Counted from the first letter of the stretch, positions 46,550 through 55,892 are shown. The stretch: 64,000 nucleotides of DNA from Magnetospirillum sp. 64-120 (GCA_001898825.1 MKVK01000021.1:51686-115685); one strand, 5' to 3'. A program made the numbers and translations. The notes: generated from the letters alone by a model not told the origin.

Positions 46550-46886
46550 CAGATTTGGGCGCCGGCTGGTCCCGGCCTGTCGGCCATCTGGGGCATCGCC
46601 GACGTTCTGGAAAGCCAATCGGGACGGGTGAAGGCCCAGGTGCGGCTGGCCCACCTGCCCCAGGACGTCTGGCGCGGCCGCGTCGACTACATCTATCCCG
46701 AACTGGCCGAAACCACGCGGAGGCGACCGAGTGGTCCAGGCCCTGGGCTGGCCGGCCATGACCATGGACTTCGCCGTCGCCGAGGGCGTGGACATCAGCA
46801 AGCTGAAGGCTGGCGACAAGGTGGATTTCGAATTGGTGCGCGGCGCCGACAACATCTACATGGTCAAAAGCCTGACCAAGAAGTAA
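46550..46886 (+). pseudogene. CusB-like heavy-metal efflux adaptor remnant
   Basis: Two pieces of a CusB/HlyD-type RND adaptor are recognisable in different frames. The first (from about 46577) reads LSAIWGIADV ... WRGRVDYIYPELAETTR. The second (from about 46730) reads VVQALGWPAMTMDF ... KLKAGDKVDFEL and ends at TAA 46884-46886, matching the C-terminal CusF-like domain. Roughly 100 residues that should lie between them are missing, the frame shifts at the junction, and the N-terminal half is absent. A decayed gene fragment. Confidence 0.75.
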
Positions 46887-46896
46887 CCCCATGAAA

Positions 46897-46928
46897 AGCC
46901 CCCCATCCGAGGGGACGGGTGGGGGGCT
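46897..46928. terminator. strong hairpin terminator at end of the catabolic operon
   Basis: The arms AGCCCCCCA and TGGGGGGCT pair perfectly over nine bases, with further pairing towards a short loop. Read on the minus strand the hairpin is followed by TTTT, as expected for an intrinsic terminator 24 bp after the alcohol dehydrogenase stop at 46952. It also follows the plus-strand pseudogene stop. Confidence 0.8.
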
Positions 46929-46951
46929 GAGGTTGGGAGGCACCGGAAGGA

Positions 46952-48109
46952 TTACAAGATGGAACGATAAAGCCCGCAGACGTCGTCAAAGCTCATGTCG
47001 CGGGGATTGGGGGCGATCAGACGCTGAATCTGGGTCACCACTTCCTCGGCCATTGGCGGGATGTCGGCATCGGTGATGCCCAGATCGCCAAGGCGGGTTT
47101 CCAGGCCGCCACAACCGGCCATGGCTTCCAGGGTTTCGACGAAAGCCAGGGCCGCTTCGGCACGGGACGAATAACTGCGTCCGGGCAGCACGCTGGGGGC
47201 CAGTTCGGCGTAAAGGGTTTCGGCGGCCGGCAGGTTGAAGCGCAGAATCGGCCCCATCACCAGGGCGTTGGAATGGCCGTGGGGAACATGGAACCGCGCC
47301 CCCAACGGATAGGCCAGGCCGTGGATGGCGGCGACCGAGGAATTGACGAAGGCGATGCCGCCCAGCATGGCGCCTTCCAGCATGGCGGCCCGCGCCGTAA
47401 GGTCATGGCCGTCGGCCAGCACCTTGGGCAGGTTGGCGGCCAGCAATTCCAACGCCTTGCGGGCGAAGCTGTCGGCAATGGTGTTTTTCTTGGTGCGGCT
47501 GGTATAGCCCTCGATGGCGTGGACCATGGCGTCCAAGGCAGTGGCTGCCGTCACCTTGGGCGGCATGCCGACAGTCAGCTCGGCATCCAGCAACGCCACG
47601 TCGGGCAGCAGTTGCGGCGTGTAGATCACCTTTTTCTCGTTGGCTTCGTTGGTGATCACCGACACCCAGGTGACTTCCGAACCGGTCCCGGCGGTGGTCG
47701 GTACCTGGACCAGCGGCAGGCGCGGGTCGCGGGTCATGTCCACGCCGAACAGATCCTCGATGGGCTGGCGGCATTTGCCCATCAGGGCCACCACCTTGGC
47801 GGTATCCAGCGACGATCCGCCGCCCAGGCCGACGATGCCGTCGGCCTGGGTGTCATGGGCGAAGTCAGCGGCTTGCTTGACCATGGCGATGGGCGGGTCG
47901 GCCTGCACCGCATCATAAAGGATCGGCTCCAGGCCGGCGGCCTTCAGGCTGTCCATGGCCTTGGCGGCGATGCCGCATTTGACGATGCCGGCATCGGTGA
48001 CGATCAGCGGCCGTTTGACCCCCAGTTCGGCCATGATGGTGCCCAGATCGGCCAGTCCGCCGATGCGCGATATGATGCGCGGCGCGGTGCGAAAGGTGAT
48101 GGCGTTCAT
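46952..48109 (-). CDS. iron-containing alcohol dehydrogenase
   Basis: NAD(P)-dependent group III alcohol dehydrogenase of 385 residues. It has the cofactor motif GLGGGSSLDTAK, then TTAGTGSEVT, and the metal-ligand region with HAIEGY, HGLAYPLG and HVPHGHSNAL. Start ATG 48109 is 10 bp after the aldehyde dehydrogenase stop, with GGGGCA upstream. Last gene of the long minus-strand operon. It is a diverged paralogue of the enzyme at 50045-51202. A role in oxidising a short alcohol or hydroxy acid to an aldehyde for the neighbouring dehydrogenase is likely. Confidence 0.92.
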   Translation of the reverse strand: MNAITFRTAPRIISRIGGLADLGTIMAELGVKRPLIVTDAGIVKCGIAAKAMDSLKAAGLEPILYDAVQADPPIAMVKQAADFAHDTQADGIVGLGGGSSLDTAKVVALMGKCRQPIEDLFGVDMTRDPRLPLVQVPTTAGTGSEVTWVSVITNEANEKKVIYTPQLLPDVALLDAELTVGMPPKVTAATALDAMVHAIEGYTSRTKKNTIADSFARKALELLAANLPKVLADGHDLTARAAMLEGAMLGGIAFVNSSVAAIHGLAYPLGARFHVPHGHSNALVMGPILRFNLPAAETLYAELAPSVLPGRSYSSRAEAALAFVETLEAMAGCGGLETRLGDLGITDADIPPMAEEVVTQIQRLIAPNPRDMSFDDVCGLYRSIL

Positions 48110-48119
48110 GGCTGCCCCC

Positions 48120-49577
48120 TTACTTGATGCCGCCCAGGCACAGATATTTGACCTCGACGAAGTCATCCACGCCGTACTTGGAGCCTTCGCGGCCGATCCC
48201 CGATTCCTTGACGCCGCCAAAGGGGGCGACTTCGGTGGAGATGATGCCTTCGTTGATGCCGACGATGCCGTATTCCACCCCTTCGGCCACCCGCCAAATG
48301 CGGCCGATGTCGCGGGAATAGAAATAAGCCGCTAGGCCGAATTCAGTGTCATTGGCCATCTGAATGGCCTCTTCCTCGGTCTTGAAGCGGAACAGGGGGG
48401 CCACCGGGCCGAAGATTTCCTCACGGGCCACGCGCATGTCGGGCGTGATGTCGGTCATGATGGTGGGCTCGAAGAATCCATGACCCAGTTCGTGACGCTT
48501 GCCGCCCAGGATCACCTTGGCCCCCTTGTCCTTGGCGTCGGCGATCAGGCTTTCCACCTTTTCCACCGCGTCCTGGTTGATCAGCGGACCCTGGTTGGAA
48601 TCTGTGGTCAGGCCGGGACCGACCTTGAAGGCCTTGACCGCTTGGGCCAGCTTGGCGGCGAAGGCGTCATAGACGCCGTCTTGCACCAGCAGGCGGTTGG
48701 CGCACACACAGGTCTGGCCGGCATTGCGGTACTTGCTGGCCAGGGCGCCGGCCACGGCGGCGTCCAGGTCGGCGTCATCGAAAACGATGAAGGGCGCGTT
48801 GCCGCCCAGTTCCAGCGACACCTTCTTCACCGTCTTGGCGCATTGCGCCATCAGCAGCTTGCCCACCTCGGTGGAGCCGGTGAAGGAAAGCTTGCGCACC
48901 AAGGGGTTGGCGGTCAGTTCGCCGCCCACCGGGGCGCCGTGCAGCGAGGTGACGACGTTGAAGACACCCGCCGGAATGCCGGCCCGTTCGGCCAACACCG
49001 CCAGGGCCAGGGCGGAAAGCGGCGTGTCTTCCGCCGGCTTGACCACCACCGGGCAGCCGACGGCCAGGGCCGGGGCGCATTTGCGGGTGATCATGGCGAT
49101 GGGGAAGTTCCACGGCGTGATGGCGGCGACCACGCCGATGGGTTCCTTGATCACCACGATGCGCTTGTCGGCGCCATGGGCGGGGATGACGTCGCCATAG
49201 ACGCGCTTGGCTTCCTCGGCGAACCATTCCAGGAAATTGGCGCCATAGACCACTTCACCGCGTGCTTCGGCCAGCGGCTTGCCTTGCTCGGCGGTCATCA
49301 GCACGGCCAGGTCTTCCTGGTTGGCCAGGATCAGGTCGTACCATTTGCGCAAGATATTGGCGCGTTCCTTGGCCGTCTTGGCCTTCCAGGCGGGCCAGGC
49401 GGCGTTGGCGGCTTCAATGGCGCGGCGGGTCTCGGTGGCGCCCATGTCGGGGACCCGGCCGACCAGGGTGCCGTCGGCGGGATTGGTGACGGCGAAATCG
49501 GCACCGGAATCGGCACCCACCCAAGCTCCGCCGATATAGGCCTTGTCAACCAGCAGCGAGAAATCGGACAGCTTCAT
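48120..49577 (-). CDS. NAD(P)-dependent aldehyde dehydrogenase (succinate/glutarate semialdehyde type)
   Basis: Aldehyde dehydrogenase of 485 residues, the length of the GabD/DavD family. It has ITPWNFPIAM, FTGSTEVGK, the general-base Glu in ELGGNAPF and the catalytic Cys in GQTCVCANR. It is flanked by two Fe-type alcohol dehydrogenases and a thioesterase in one operon, which implies oxidation of an alcohol-derived aldehyde to an acid. Succinate or glutarate semialdehyde are natural guesses from the family; glutarate would link to the glutaryl-CoA genes at 61490-63891, but that is inference. Confidence 0.92.
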   Translation of the reverse strand: MKLSDFSLLVDKAYIGGAWVGADSGADFAVTNPADGTLVGRVPDMGATETRRAIEAANAAWPAWKAKTAKERANILRKWYDLILANQEDLAVLMTAEQGKPLAEARGEVVYGANFLEWFAEEAKRVYGDVIPAHGADKRIVVIKEPIGVVAAITPWNFPIAMITRKCAPALAVGCPVVVKPAEDTPLSALALAVLAERAGIPAGVFNVVTSLHGAPVGGELTANPLVRKLSFTGSTEVGKLLMAQCAKTVKKVSLELGGNAPFIVFDDADLDAAVAGALASKYRNAGQTCVCANRLLVQDGVYDAFAAKLAQAVKAFKVGPGLTTDSNQGPLINQDAVEKVESLIADAKDKGAKVILGGKRHELGHGFFEPTIMTDITPDMRVAREEIFGPVAPLFRFKTEEEAIQMANDTEFGLAAYFYSRDIGRIWRVAEGVEYGIVGINEGIISTEVAPFGGVKESGIGREGSKYGVDDFVEVKYLCLGGIK

Positions 49578-49598
49578 CTTGGACTTCCTTGTTTGGAA

Positions 49599-50030
49599 TT
49601 AGATCATCAGGGCGGCGAAAGCGTCGCGCATGGCGTCAGGCACTCGGACCGGGCGGTTGTCGGGGCGTTCCACAGTGACGTGAACGAAATGCCCGGCGGC
49701 GGACACCGTGTCTTCGTCATTGCGGAACAGCCCGACCTCGTAGCGCACCGAGGAATTGCCCAGCTTGGCGACCCGCAGGCCGGCATGGACCACATCGGGA
49801 AAGGCGATGGGGGCGAAATACGAGCACGAGGTCTCGATCACCAGGCCGATGACCTTGCTGTTCAGGTAATCCAGCAGGCCATTTTCGATCAGCCACTGGT
49901 TCACCACCGTGTCGAAGTAACTGTAATATTCGACGTTGTTGACGTGCCCATAGACGTCGTTGTCCATCCAGCGAGTGGGGATGGCCAGGAAATGCCGATA
50001 GGCGGCGCGGGTTTCGTCCTTGGACGGCAT
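49599..50030 (-). CDS. hotdog-fold acyl-CoA thioesterase (4HBT family)
   Basis: Small thioesterase of 143 residues. RWMDNDVYGHVNNVEYYSYF near the N-terminus is the 4-hydroxybenzoyl-CoA thioesterase-type motif with the catalytic Asp. It lies 14 bp after one alcohol dehydrogenase gene and 21 bp before the aldehyde dehydrogenase, so it is part of the same transcript. It probably hydrolyses an acyl-CoA formed in that pathway. It is far from the PKS and on a separate transcript, so it is an unlikely off-loading enzyme for the polyketide. Confidence 0.88.
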   Translation of the reverse strand: MPSKDETRAAYRHFLAIPTRWMDNDVYGHVNNVEYYSYFDTVVNQWLIENGLLDYLNSKVIGLVIETSCSYFAPIAFPDVVHAGLRVAKLGNSSVRYEVGLFRNDEDTVSAAGHFVHVTVERPDNRPVRVPDAMRDAFAALMI

Positions 50031-50044
50031 GGCGCGGCTCCTTC

Positions 50045-51202
50045 CTAGAACACCGAGGCGTACATGGCGGCGACATCGGCTTCGCTGACGTCGCGGGGGT
50101 TGTTCACCAGCAGGCGCTGGATGGCCATGGTGTCCTTGGCCATCATGACCAAATCGCCTTCCGACACGCCGACGTCGCGCAGGCGTTGCTCGAACGGCAT
50201 TTCGGCCACCAGCGTGTCCATGCAGTCGATGAAGGCTGCCGTGGCTTCCGCGTCGCTGGCGAAGCGGCGTTCGGGCATCACCACCTGGGCCAGTTGGGCA
50301 TACTGGCGTTCGGCGGCTTGGGCGTTGAAGCGCAGCACCGGGACCAGCACCAAGGCGTTGGAGTGGCCGTGCGGTACGTGGAAATGTCCGCCCAGGGGAT
50401 AGGCCAGGGCGTGCACGGCGGCGACCGGGGCGTTGGCGAAGGCCATGCCGGCCAACAGCGAGCCCTGCAGCATGGCATTGCGCGCCGCCACGTCGGAACC
50501 GTCGGCGATCACCTTGCGGATGTTAACGTACAGCAATTCCAAAGCCTTCAGCGCCAAGCCGTCGGACAGCGGGTTTTTTTTGTGCCGGGTGGTGAAGGCC
50601 TCGATGGCGTGGACCATGGCGTCGATGCCGGTCATGGCGGTGATCTTGGCCGGCAAGCCGATGGTCAAGGTGCCGTCCAGCAGCGCCACGTCGGGATACA
50701 GCAGCGGCGAGACCACGCCCTTCTTTTCGTGGGTCGGCGTGGTGACGATGGCGATGGGGGTGACTTCCGAACCGGTGCCGGCGGTGGTCGGCACCTGGAT
50801 CAGCGGCAGGCGCGGTCCCTTGGCCAAACCGATGCCGTAAATGGCGGGCAGCGATTGGGGATTGCCGACCAGCAGCGCCACCAGCTTGGCGGTGTCCATG
50901 GACGAGCCGCCGCCCAGGCCGATGACGCCGTCGATACCGGCGGCTTTCGCGGCGGCCACTGCGGCCTCGACCGATTGTTCCGGCGGATCGGCCAGGACGT
51001 CGGAAAACAGCACGGGTTCCACCCCGGCGGCCTTCAGGCTGTCCAGGGCGGGGGTGATGACGCCGGCCGCCACCAGGCCGTGATCGGTCACCACCAGGGC
51101 CTTCTTCATGCCCAGTTCGGCCGAGATGATGCCCAGATGCTTGGCGGCGGCGTTGGTTTCGCACAGGATGCGGGGCGTGGTTTCGAAGATGAAATCGGTC
51201 AT
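50045..51202 (-). CDS. iron-containing alcohol dehydrogenase
   Basis: Group III alcohol dehydrogenase of 385 residues, exactly the length of its paralogue at 46952-48109. Motifs: GLGGGSSMDTAK, TTAGTGSEVT, HAIEAFTTRHKKN, HALAYPLG and HVPHGHSNAL. It begins 18 bp after the LivF-like stop. Two paralogues in one operon suggest either different chain-length preference or successive oxidation of a diol. Many enzymes of this family can also run as aldehyde reductases, so direction is not certain. Confidence 0.92.
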   Translation of the reverse strand: MTDFIFETTPRILCETNAAAKHLGIISAELGMKKALVVTDHGLVAAGVITPALDSLKAAGVEPVLFSDVLADPPEQSVEAAVAAAKAAGIDGVIGLGGGSSMDTAKLVALLVGNPQSLPAIYGIGLAKGPRLPLIQVPTTAGTGSEVTPIAIVTTPTHEKKGVVSPLLYPDVALLDGTLTIGLPAKITAMTGIDAMVHAIEAFTTRHKKNPLSDGLALKALELLYVNIRKVIADGSDVAARNAMLQGSLLAGMAFANAPVAAVHALAYPLGGHFHVPHGHSNALVLVPVLRFNAQAAERQYAQLAQVVMPERRFASDAEATAAFIDCMDTLVAEMPFEQRLRDVGVSEGDLVMMAKDTMAIQRLLVNNPRDVSEADVAAMYASVF

Positions 51203-51220
51203 GTCGGGGGGGCTTCCTTG

Positions 51221-51874
51221 CTAGGCGGCTTGGGAGGTGACGACGCCGCGTTCGATGCGGTAGACGCGGTCGACCAGGTCAGAGGAATGGGTGTCGTCGG
51301 ATTCCGACAGCACCACGGACAGGCCTTCGGCGCGCAATTTGCCGATCACTTCCGTCAGGCGGCGCGACAAGACCGGGGCGACACCCTCGAAGGGTTCGTC
51401 CAGCAGCAGCAGGCGGTTTCCGGGCATCAGCGAACGGGCCAGGGCCACCAGCTTTTGCTGGCCGCCCGACAATTGCAGGGCACGGCGGTCGCGGAAGTCG
51501 CGGACTTCCGGCATCAGGCCGTAAATCCATTCCAGCCGATCCATGAAGCCGTCGATGCGGTTGGCCCAGGCCGGCATCAGGATGTTCTCCTCGACGGTCA
51601 GCTGGGGGATCAGACGGCGGTCTTCCGGCAGATAGCTGACGCCCATGGCGGCCCGCTTGTGGCCGGGGGTGTCGGTGACGTCGTTGCCATGGATGTGGAT
51701 GGTGCCGCTTTTGGCCGGCAACAACCCCATGATGGACCGCATCAAGGTGGTCTTGCCGGCGCCGTTGCGGCCGATCAGCCCGACCATGGCGCCTTCGGGG
51801 ACCACCATGTCCACATCGCGCAGGATGGGGATGGATTCGATGAAGACGTTCAGTTTGCTGATGGCGAGCGTCAT
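51221..51874 (-). CDS. branched-chain amino acid-type ABC transporter ATPase, LivF-like
   Basis: Cytoplasmic ATPase of 217 residues, slightly shorter than typical LivF. Walker A GRNGAGKTT, signature LSGGQQK and Walker B LLLLDEP are present. The start overlaps the LivG-like stop as ATGA. Together with the adjacent LivG, LivM and LivH homologues and two type I binding proteins it forms a complete HAAT-family uptake system. The operon partners suggest the substrate is not a standard amino acid, but a compound handled by the dehydrogenases downstream. Confidence 0.92.
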   Translation of the reverse strand: MTLAISKLNVFIESIPILRDVDMVVPEGAMVGLIGRNGAGKTTLMRSIMGLLPAKSGTIHIHGNDVTDTPGHKRAAMGVSYLPEDRRLIPQLTVEENILMPAWANRIDGFMDRLEWIYGLMPEVRDFRDRRALQLSGGQQKLVALARSLMPGNRLLLLDEPFEGVAPVLSRRLTEVIGKLRAEGLSVVLSESDDTHSSDLVDRVYRIERGVVTSQAA

Positions 51875-52650
51875 GCCATGTTCCTTTTCTTGTCGGTCGC
51901 GTGGCCATGGCCGATGACCAGTTCGCGGACCTTTTCGTCGGCGAAGACCTGGGAGGGCGTGCCGTCGCTGATGATTTCGCCGCTATAGAAAGCCAGCACG
52001 CGGCTGACATAGCGTTCGACGATTTCCATGTCGTGTTCGACGAACAGCACGGTGACGCCGTGACGGCGCACGGCGCGCATGACGGTGTCCATCAGACCGA
52101 ACTTTTCTTCCACCGACACGCCGGACGTGGGTTCGTCCAGCAGCAGCATGCGCGGCGTGCTGATCAGCGCCATGGCGATGTCGATCAGTTTGCGCGCCCC
52201 TTGCGGCACGGCGCTGACCACCGAATCACCGAACCGTTCGACGCCGAATTCTTCCAACAGGTCCTTGGCCTGGCGCACGCGCTTGGCGGTGGCCATGGGC
52301 AGGATGAAGGATGGACGCGGACCTTCGGCGGCGACCAGGGCGATCAGCATGTTTTCCAGGACGGTCAGTTCCGGGAACAGCTGCGCCACCTGGAACGACC
52401 GGGCCATGCCCATGCGGATGATGGCGCGCGGCGGCTTGCCCAGGATCGAGCGCCCCTCGAACAGGATCTGGCCGGACGAAGGCGGCAGATAACCGGTGAC
52501 CATGTTGATGAAGGTGGTCTTGCCGGCGCCGTTGGAACCGATGACGCCGACGATTTCACCTGGGGCGATCGTCACGTCCAGATCGCGGGCGGCGGTCACC
52601 GCGCCGAAGGAACGGCACAACGCCTTGGTTTGCAAGATGGGGGTGCTCAT
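51871..52650 (-). CDS. branched-chain amino acid-type ABC transporter ATPase, LivG-like
   Basis: ATPase of 259 residues starting at MSTPILQTKA. Walker A is GSNGAGKTT and Walker B MLLLDEP. The signature motif is unusual: the family's LSGGQ-type sequence reads VPQGARK. Start 52650 overlaps the LivM stop as ATGA; an extension of 12 codons upstream lies inside LivM. Forms the ATPase pair with the LivF-like protein. Confidence 0.9.
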   Translation of the reverse strand: MSTPILQTKALCRSFGAVTAARDLDVTIAPGEIVGVIGSNGAGKTTFINMVTGYLPPSSGQILFEGRSILGKPPRAIIRMGMARSFQVAQLFPELTVLENMLIALVAAEGPRPSFILPMATAKRVRQAKDLLEEFGVERFGDSVVSAVPQGARKLIDIAMALISTPRMLLLDEPTSGVSVEEKFGLMDTVMRAVRRHGVTVLFVEHDMEIVERYVSRVLAFYSGEIISDGTPSQVFADEKVRELVIGHGHATDKKRNMA

Positions 52651-53591
52651 GCCTTGGCCCTCCGCTTCGATTGCACAAGGCTCCACAGGCCCTTGGGCAG
52701 GAAGACGATGATGCCCAGCAGCACGAAGCCCAGGATCATCTGCCAGGTGTGGGGGGTGAACTCGATGGCGTAGGTGCGCACGAAGGCGAACAGGATGGCG
52801 GCGATGAAGGGGGCCGCCACATGGGCGGTGCCGCCCAGAAGCGCGATGAAGACGAATTCACCCGACGTGGTCCAGAACGCCATTTCCGGGTCGATATGGC
52901 CGGTGGCCAAGGCGGTCAACCCACCGCCCAGGGCGGCGAAGGCGGCCGCCAGCAGGTAGTTGGCGTAAAGCAGCCAGCGCGGCGACAGGCCCAGATACTC
53001 GACGCGGATCTCGTTCTCGCGGATGGCTTCCCAAATGCGGCCCAGACCGGAATGGTGGACCATATGCAGGATCAAGGCGCCGCCACCGGCCAGGAAGACG
53101 GTCAGCAGGTAAAGCACGCTCTTGTAGGATTCGTTGCTGAACGAATGGCCGAAGAAGGTGGCGGGGTGGACGTTGAAGCCGTCGGTGGACCCCAGGTCCG
53201 AGCTTTTGACCAGGACGCCGAACAAGATCATCGACAGCGCCAGGGACAGCATGGCGAAGAAGATGTCGCGGTAGCGGGTCATCAACAGGCCCAGCACCGC
53301 CGCCAGGGCCACCGCCGCCAGGGCGCCGACGACCAGCAAGAGGGGGGCGTCGTGGATGCCGAAGAACTGCCCGCCCATGCCGACGGCATAGCCGCCGACG
53401 CAGAAGAACAGACCTTGGCCGAAGGACACCAGTCCGGCCCGCATCTGCAGGACGACCCCTTGCACCACCAGCGCCTTGGCCAGGGCAAGGGTCAGGATGA
53501 AGGCCAGCCAGTCGGGCACGAAACCGCCCATTGCCGCCAGGATCAAGGTGGCGGCCGCCAGCCCCACCATGCTGCGATCGATGTGGATCAT
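52647..53591 (-). CDS. branched-chain amino acid-type ABC permease, LivM-like
   Basis: Membrane permease of 314 residues with about eight to ten hydrophobic segments. The conserved LivM segments appear as GQGLFFCVGGYAVG and AIRENEIRVEYLGL. ATG 53591 shares its first base with the LivH stop (TAATG). Pairs with the LivH-like protein to form the membrane channel. Confidence 0.92.
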   Translation of the reverse strand: MIHIDRSMVGLAAATLILAAMGGFVPDWLAFILTLALAKALVVQGVVLQMRAGLVSFGQGLFFCVGGYAVGMGGQFFGIHDAPLLLVVGALAAVALAAVLGLLMTRYRDIFFAMLSLALSMILFGVLVKSSDLGSTDGFNVHPATFFGHSFSNESYKSVLYLLTVFLAGGGALILHMVHHSGLGRIWEAIRENEIRVEYLGLSPRWLLYANYLLAAAFAALGGGLTALATGHIDPEMAFWTTSGEFVFIALLGGTAHVAAPFIAAILFAFVRTYAIEFTPHTWQMILGFVLLGIIVFLPKGLWSLVQSKRRAKA

Positions 53592-54490
53592 TAGATTTTC
53601 CTTGCCAGGGTGCGTCCGAACAGGCCTTGCGGGCGTACCGCAAGCACCAGCGACATCACGCCGTAAATCACGAACAATTCGATTTGCGGGGCCAGGTGGA
53701 CAGCCAAAGACCGGGTCATGCCCACCAGCAGGGCGCCGACGATGGCGCCTTCGATGCTGCCCAGGCCGCCGACCACCACCACGGCGAAGGCCAGGACGAT
53801 GACTTCGACGCCGATGCCCGGCGACACCGAGATGGAGGGCGCGGTCAGCGCCCCGGCCAAGGCGCCCAGGGTGGTGCCGAAAATGAAAGTGCCAGCGAAC
53901 ATCAGCCGCACGTTGACCCCCATGGCGACGGCGACTTCGCGGTCGTGGATGACGGCGCGCAGCACCTTGCCGATATGGGTGCGGTTCAGCACCAGCCAGC
54001 AGAACAGCCCGATGGCGGCGGACACCACCACCAGAAGCAGGTCGTAATTGGCGAAAGCCAGGCCGCCGATGTCGGACCGGCCCAACAGCGCATAGGGCTG
54101 ATAGGTGAAATAGGGGTCGACGCCGAAGGCCAGCTTGGTGGCGTCTTCCAGGATCAGCAGCAACGCGTAGGTGATGATGATCATCAGCAATTCGTTGCGC
54201 TTGTACATGAAGCGCAGCAGCCCTTGTTCGATGACCACGCCGACCACCAGCCCGGCGACCAGGGCGCAGCCGATCAGCAGCAGGTAACTGAGATAGGGGT
54301 TGCCGTCGAAATCGCTGAAATACCAGCCCACCAACGAGGCGGCGCAATAGGCGCCGATGGCGTAGAAGCTGCCATGGGCCATGTTCAGGATGCGCATCAC
54401 CCCATAGATCACGGTCAAGCCGGCGGCGACGAGGAAAAGCCAGGATGCGTAGATCATCCCGTCGATGAAAATGGCATAGAATGTGGTCAT
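53591..54490 (-). CDS. branched-chain amino acid-type ABC permease, LivH-like
   Basis: Membrane permease of 299 residues. The LivH-typical ILNMAHGSFYAIGAY near the N-terminus and VVGGLGSIEGAIVGALLVG near the C-terminus are clear. It is separated from the upstream binding-protein gene by 94 bp that contain a GC-rich hairpin, a common arrangement that lets the binding protein be made in excess over the permease. Confidence 0.93.
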   Translation of the reverse strand: MTTFYAIFIDGMIYASWLFLVAAGLTVIYGVMRILNMAHGSFYAIGAYCAASLVGWYFSDFDGNPYLSYLLLIGCALVAGLVVGVVIEQGLLRFMYKRNELLMIIITYALLLILEDATKLAFGVDPYFTYQPYALLGRSDIGGLAFANYDLLLVVVSAAIGLFCWLVLNRTHIGKVLRAVIHDREVAVAMGVNVRLMFAGTFIFGTTLGALAGALTAPSISVSPGIGVEVIVLAFAVVVVGGLGSIEGAIVGALLVGMTRSLAVHLAPQIELFVIYGVMSLVLAVRPQGLFGRTLARKI

Positions 54491-54545
54491 GACTCTCGCT
54501 CCGCGTCTTGGAAAGACCGGTCAGGGACGTGTTTGACGGATGGGG

Positions 54546-54571
54546 GGAACCGGCCGCGGGCGGCCGGTTCC
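54546..54571. terminator. GC-rich hairpin between binding protein and permease genes
   Basis: Perfect inverted repeat GGAACCGGCCG-CGGG-CGGCCGGTTCC, 14 bp after the binding-protein stop. There is no T-run on the minus strand after it, so it is more likely a partial terminator or an mRNA-stabilising structure than a full stop. This would give more binding protein than permease. Confidence 0.6.
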
Positions 54572-54584
54572 TTCAATCAGGCGA

Positions 54585-55892
54585 TCAGCCGCCGCACTTG
54601 GCGCCGGGGAAACCCGCCTTGATCCACTCGGTGGCAGTAGTGCCGTCGGGCGGGGTCACGCATTCGCCGGCATAGGCCTTGACGTTCTGCAGCGAGGCCT
54701 TCTTGGTCTTCTTGTCGAAGTGGTATTCGCCATAGGCGATGCCCTGCAGGGCCTGGTGGCCATTGGCGCGGGACATGTTCACGGTGCCGGAAACCGATTC
54801 GAAGGTCAGGCCCTTGAAGGCGCCGACCAGGGCGTCCTTGTTGGGCACGGTACCGGGCTTGCCGGCGGCGGCCTTTTCGGCGGCGGCCTTCAGACCCAGA
54901 ATGGCCTGGACCATCTTGTAGGCCGGATAGGTGGGCTCCATTTCGTTCTTGGCCACATAAGCGGCATGGAACCAATCGGACAGGGTGTTCTTGGGGGCGA
55001 AGGCGCCGAACGGGCCACGGGCGCCGACGATCAGGCCGTTGGTGGCCTGGCCCTTGAAGCGGTCAAGCGCCGATTCGCCGCAGGTCAGGATGGTGGTGCG
55101 CTTGTCCAGCAGGCCACGGGCGTTCCCCTGCAGCACCAGGGCTTCCATGTCGCCACCCCAGAACGAGGAATGGATGACGTCGGGATTGCTGATTGCCAGA
55201 GCCGAGATTTCGGCCCCGTACTGCCCCTGGAAGATCTTGGGGAATTGTTCGGTGGCGATCTTGACGCCCGGCTTCAGCTGCTTCATGGCGGCGGTGAAGT
55301 CGCCCCAGGAATCCTGGCCCCAAGAATAGTTCTGCTGGATGCCGGCGATGCTGTCGACCTTGTGGCCGGTGTCGATCAGATAGCGGGCGGCGCCGATATT
55401 GTCGATGGCGGCGTCCAGACCGGTGCGGAAGACGTAGCGGGGTTTGTTGTTTTCTTCGAACAGGCGGGACGTGCCGCAATCGAAGAACACGGTGGGCACG
55501 CCCAGTTCTTCGGCCACCGGCGAGATGGCCAGGCAATCGCCCGACGAGATATAGCCGACGACGGCGTCGACCTTGTGGCGTTCGGCCAGGTTGCGGAACT
55601 CTTCCACCTGCTTGGTGGCGCCGCCGTTTTCGTCGATGACGACGGCTTCGATTTCCAGGCCGTTGATGCCCTTGACGTTATAAGGAGCGGGAACCTTGCC
55701 CTCGTTCAGGGCGTCGACCAACACCTTGGCGCCGTTGATGGACGGAACACCGAAAGGACCGGCGGCGGCACCCGACAGGAAGGTGACGACACCGACGCGG
55801 AACTTGCCGTTTTCGGCGGCGTGAACCGGCATTGCGGCCAGCGTGCCGGCGGCGGCCATCACGGCCAGGCTTTTTTGGACGATATTTTTCAA
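54585..55892 (-). CDS. ABC transporter substrate-binding protein, type I periplasmic fold (LivK/AmiC-like)
   Basis: Periplasmic binding protein of 435 residues. The signal peptide (MKNIVQKSLAVMAAAGTLAA, cleavage likely after HAA) is followed by FRVGVVTFLSGAAAGPFG, typical for the start of this fold. ATG 55892 has a strong AGGAGG nine bases upstream. It is second in the operon, 20 bp after another type I binding protein, and precedes the permease genes. Having two binding proteins for one channel may widen the substrate range. Confidence 0.92.
   Translation of the reverse strand: MKNIVQKSLAVMAAAGTLAAMPVHAAENGKFRVGVVTFLSGAAAGPFGVPSINGAKVLVDALNEGKVPAPYNVKGINGLEIEAVVIDENGGATKQVEEFRNLAERHKVDAVVGYISSGDCLAISPVAEELGVPTVFFDCGTSRLFEENNKPRYVFRTGLDAAIDNIGAARYLIDTGHKVDSIAGIQQNYSWGQDSWGDFTAAMKQLKPGVKIATEQFPKIFQGQYGAEISALAISNPDVIHSSFWGGDMEALVLQGNARGLLDKRTTILTCGESALDRFKGQATNGLIVGARGPFGAFAPKNTLSDWFHAAYVAKNEMEPTYPAYKMVQAILGLKAAAEKAAAGKPGTVPNKDALVGAFKGLTFESVSGTVNMSRANGHQALQGIAYGEYHFDKKTKKASLQNVKAYAGECVTPPDGTTATEWIKAGFPGAKCGG

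Noticed and set aside
46485-46943. Minus-strand upstream extension of the family 3 binding protein
   Set aside because: Signal peptide and ribosome-binding site place the start at about 46484. The extension is antisense to the CusB remnant.
49599-50030. Thioesterase as the PKS off-loading enzyme
   Set aside because: It is a small hotdog protein inside the catabolic operon, on a different transcript from the PKS. An off-loading domain is more likely in the unseen end of PKS2.
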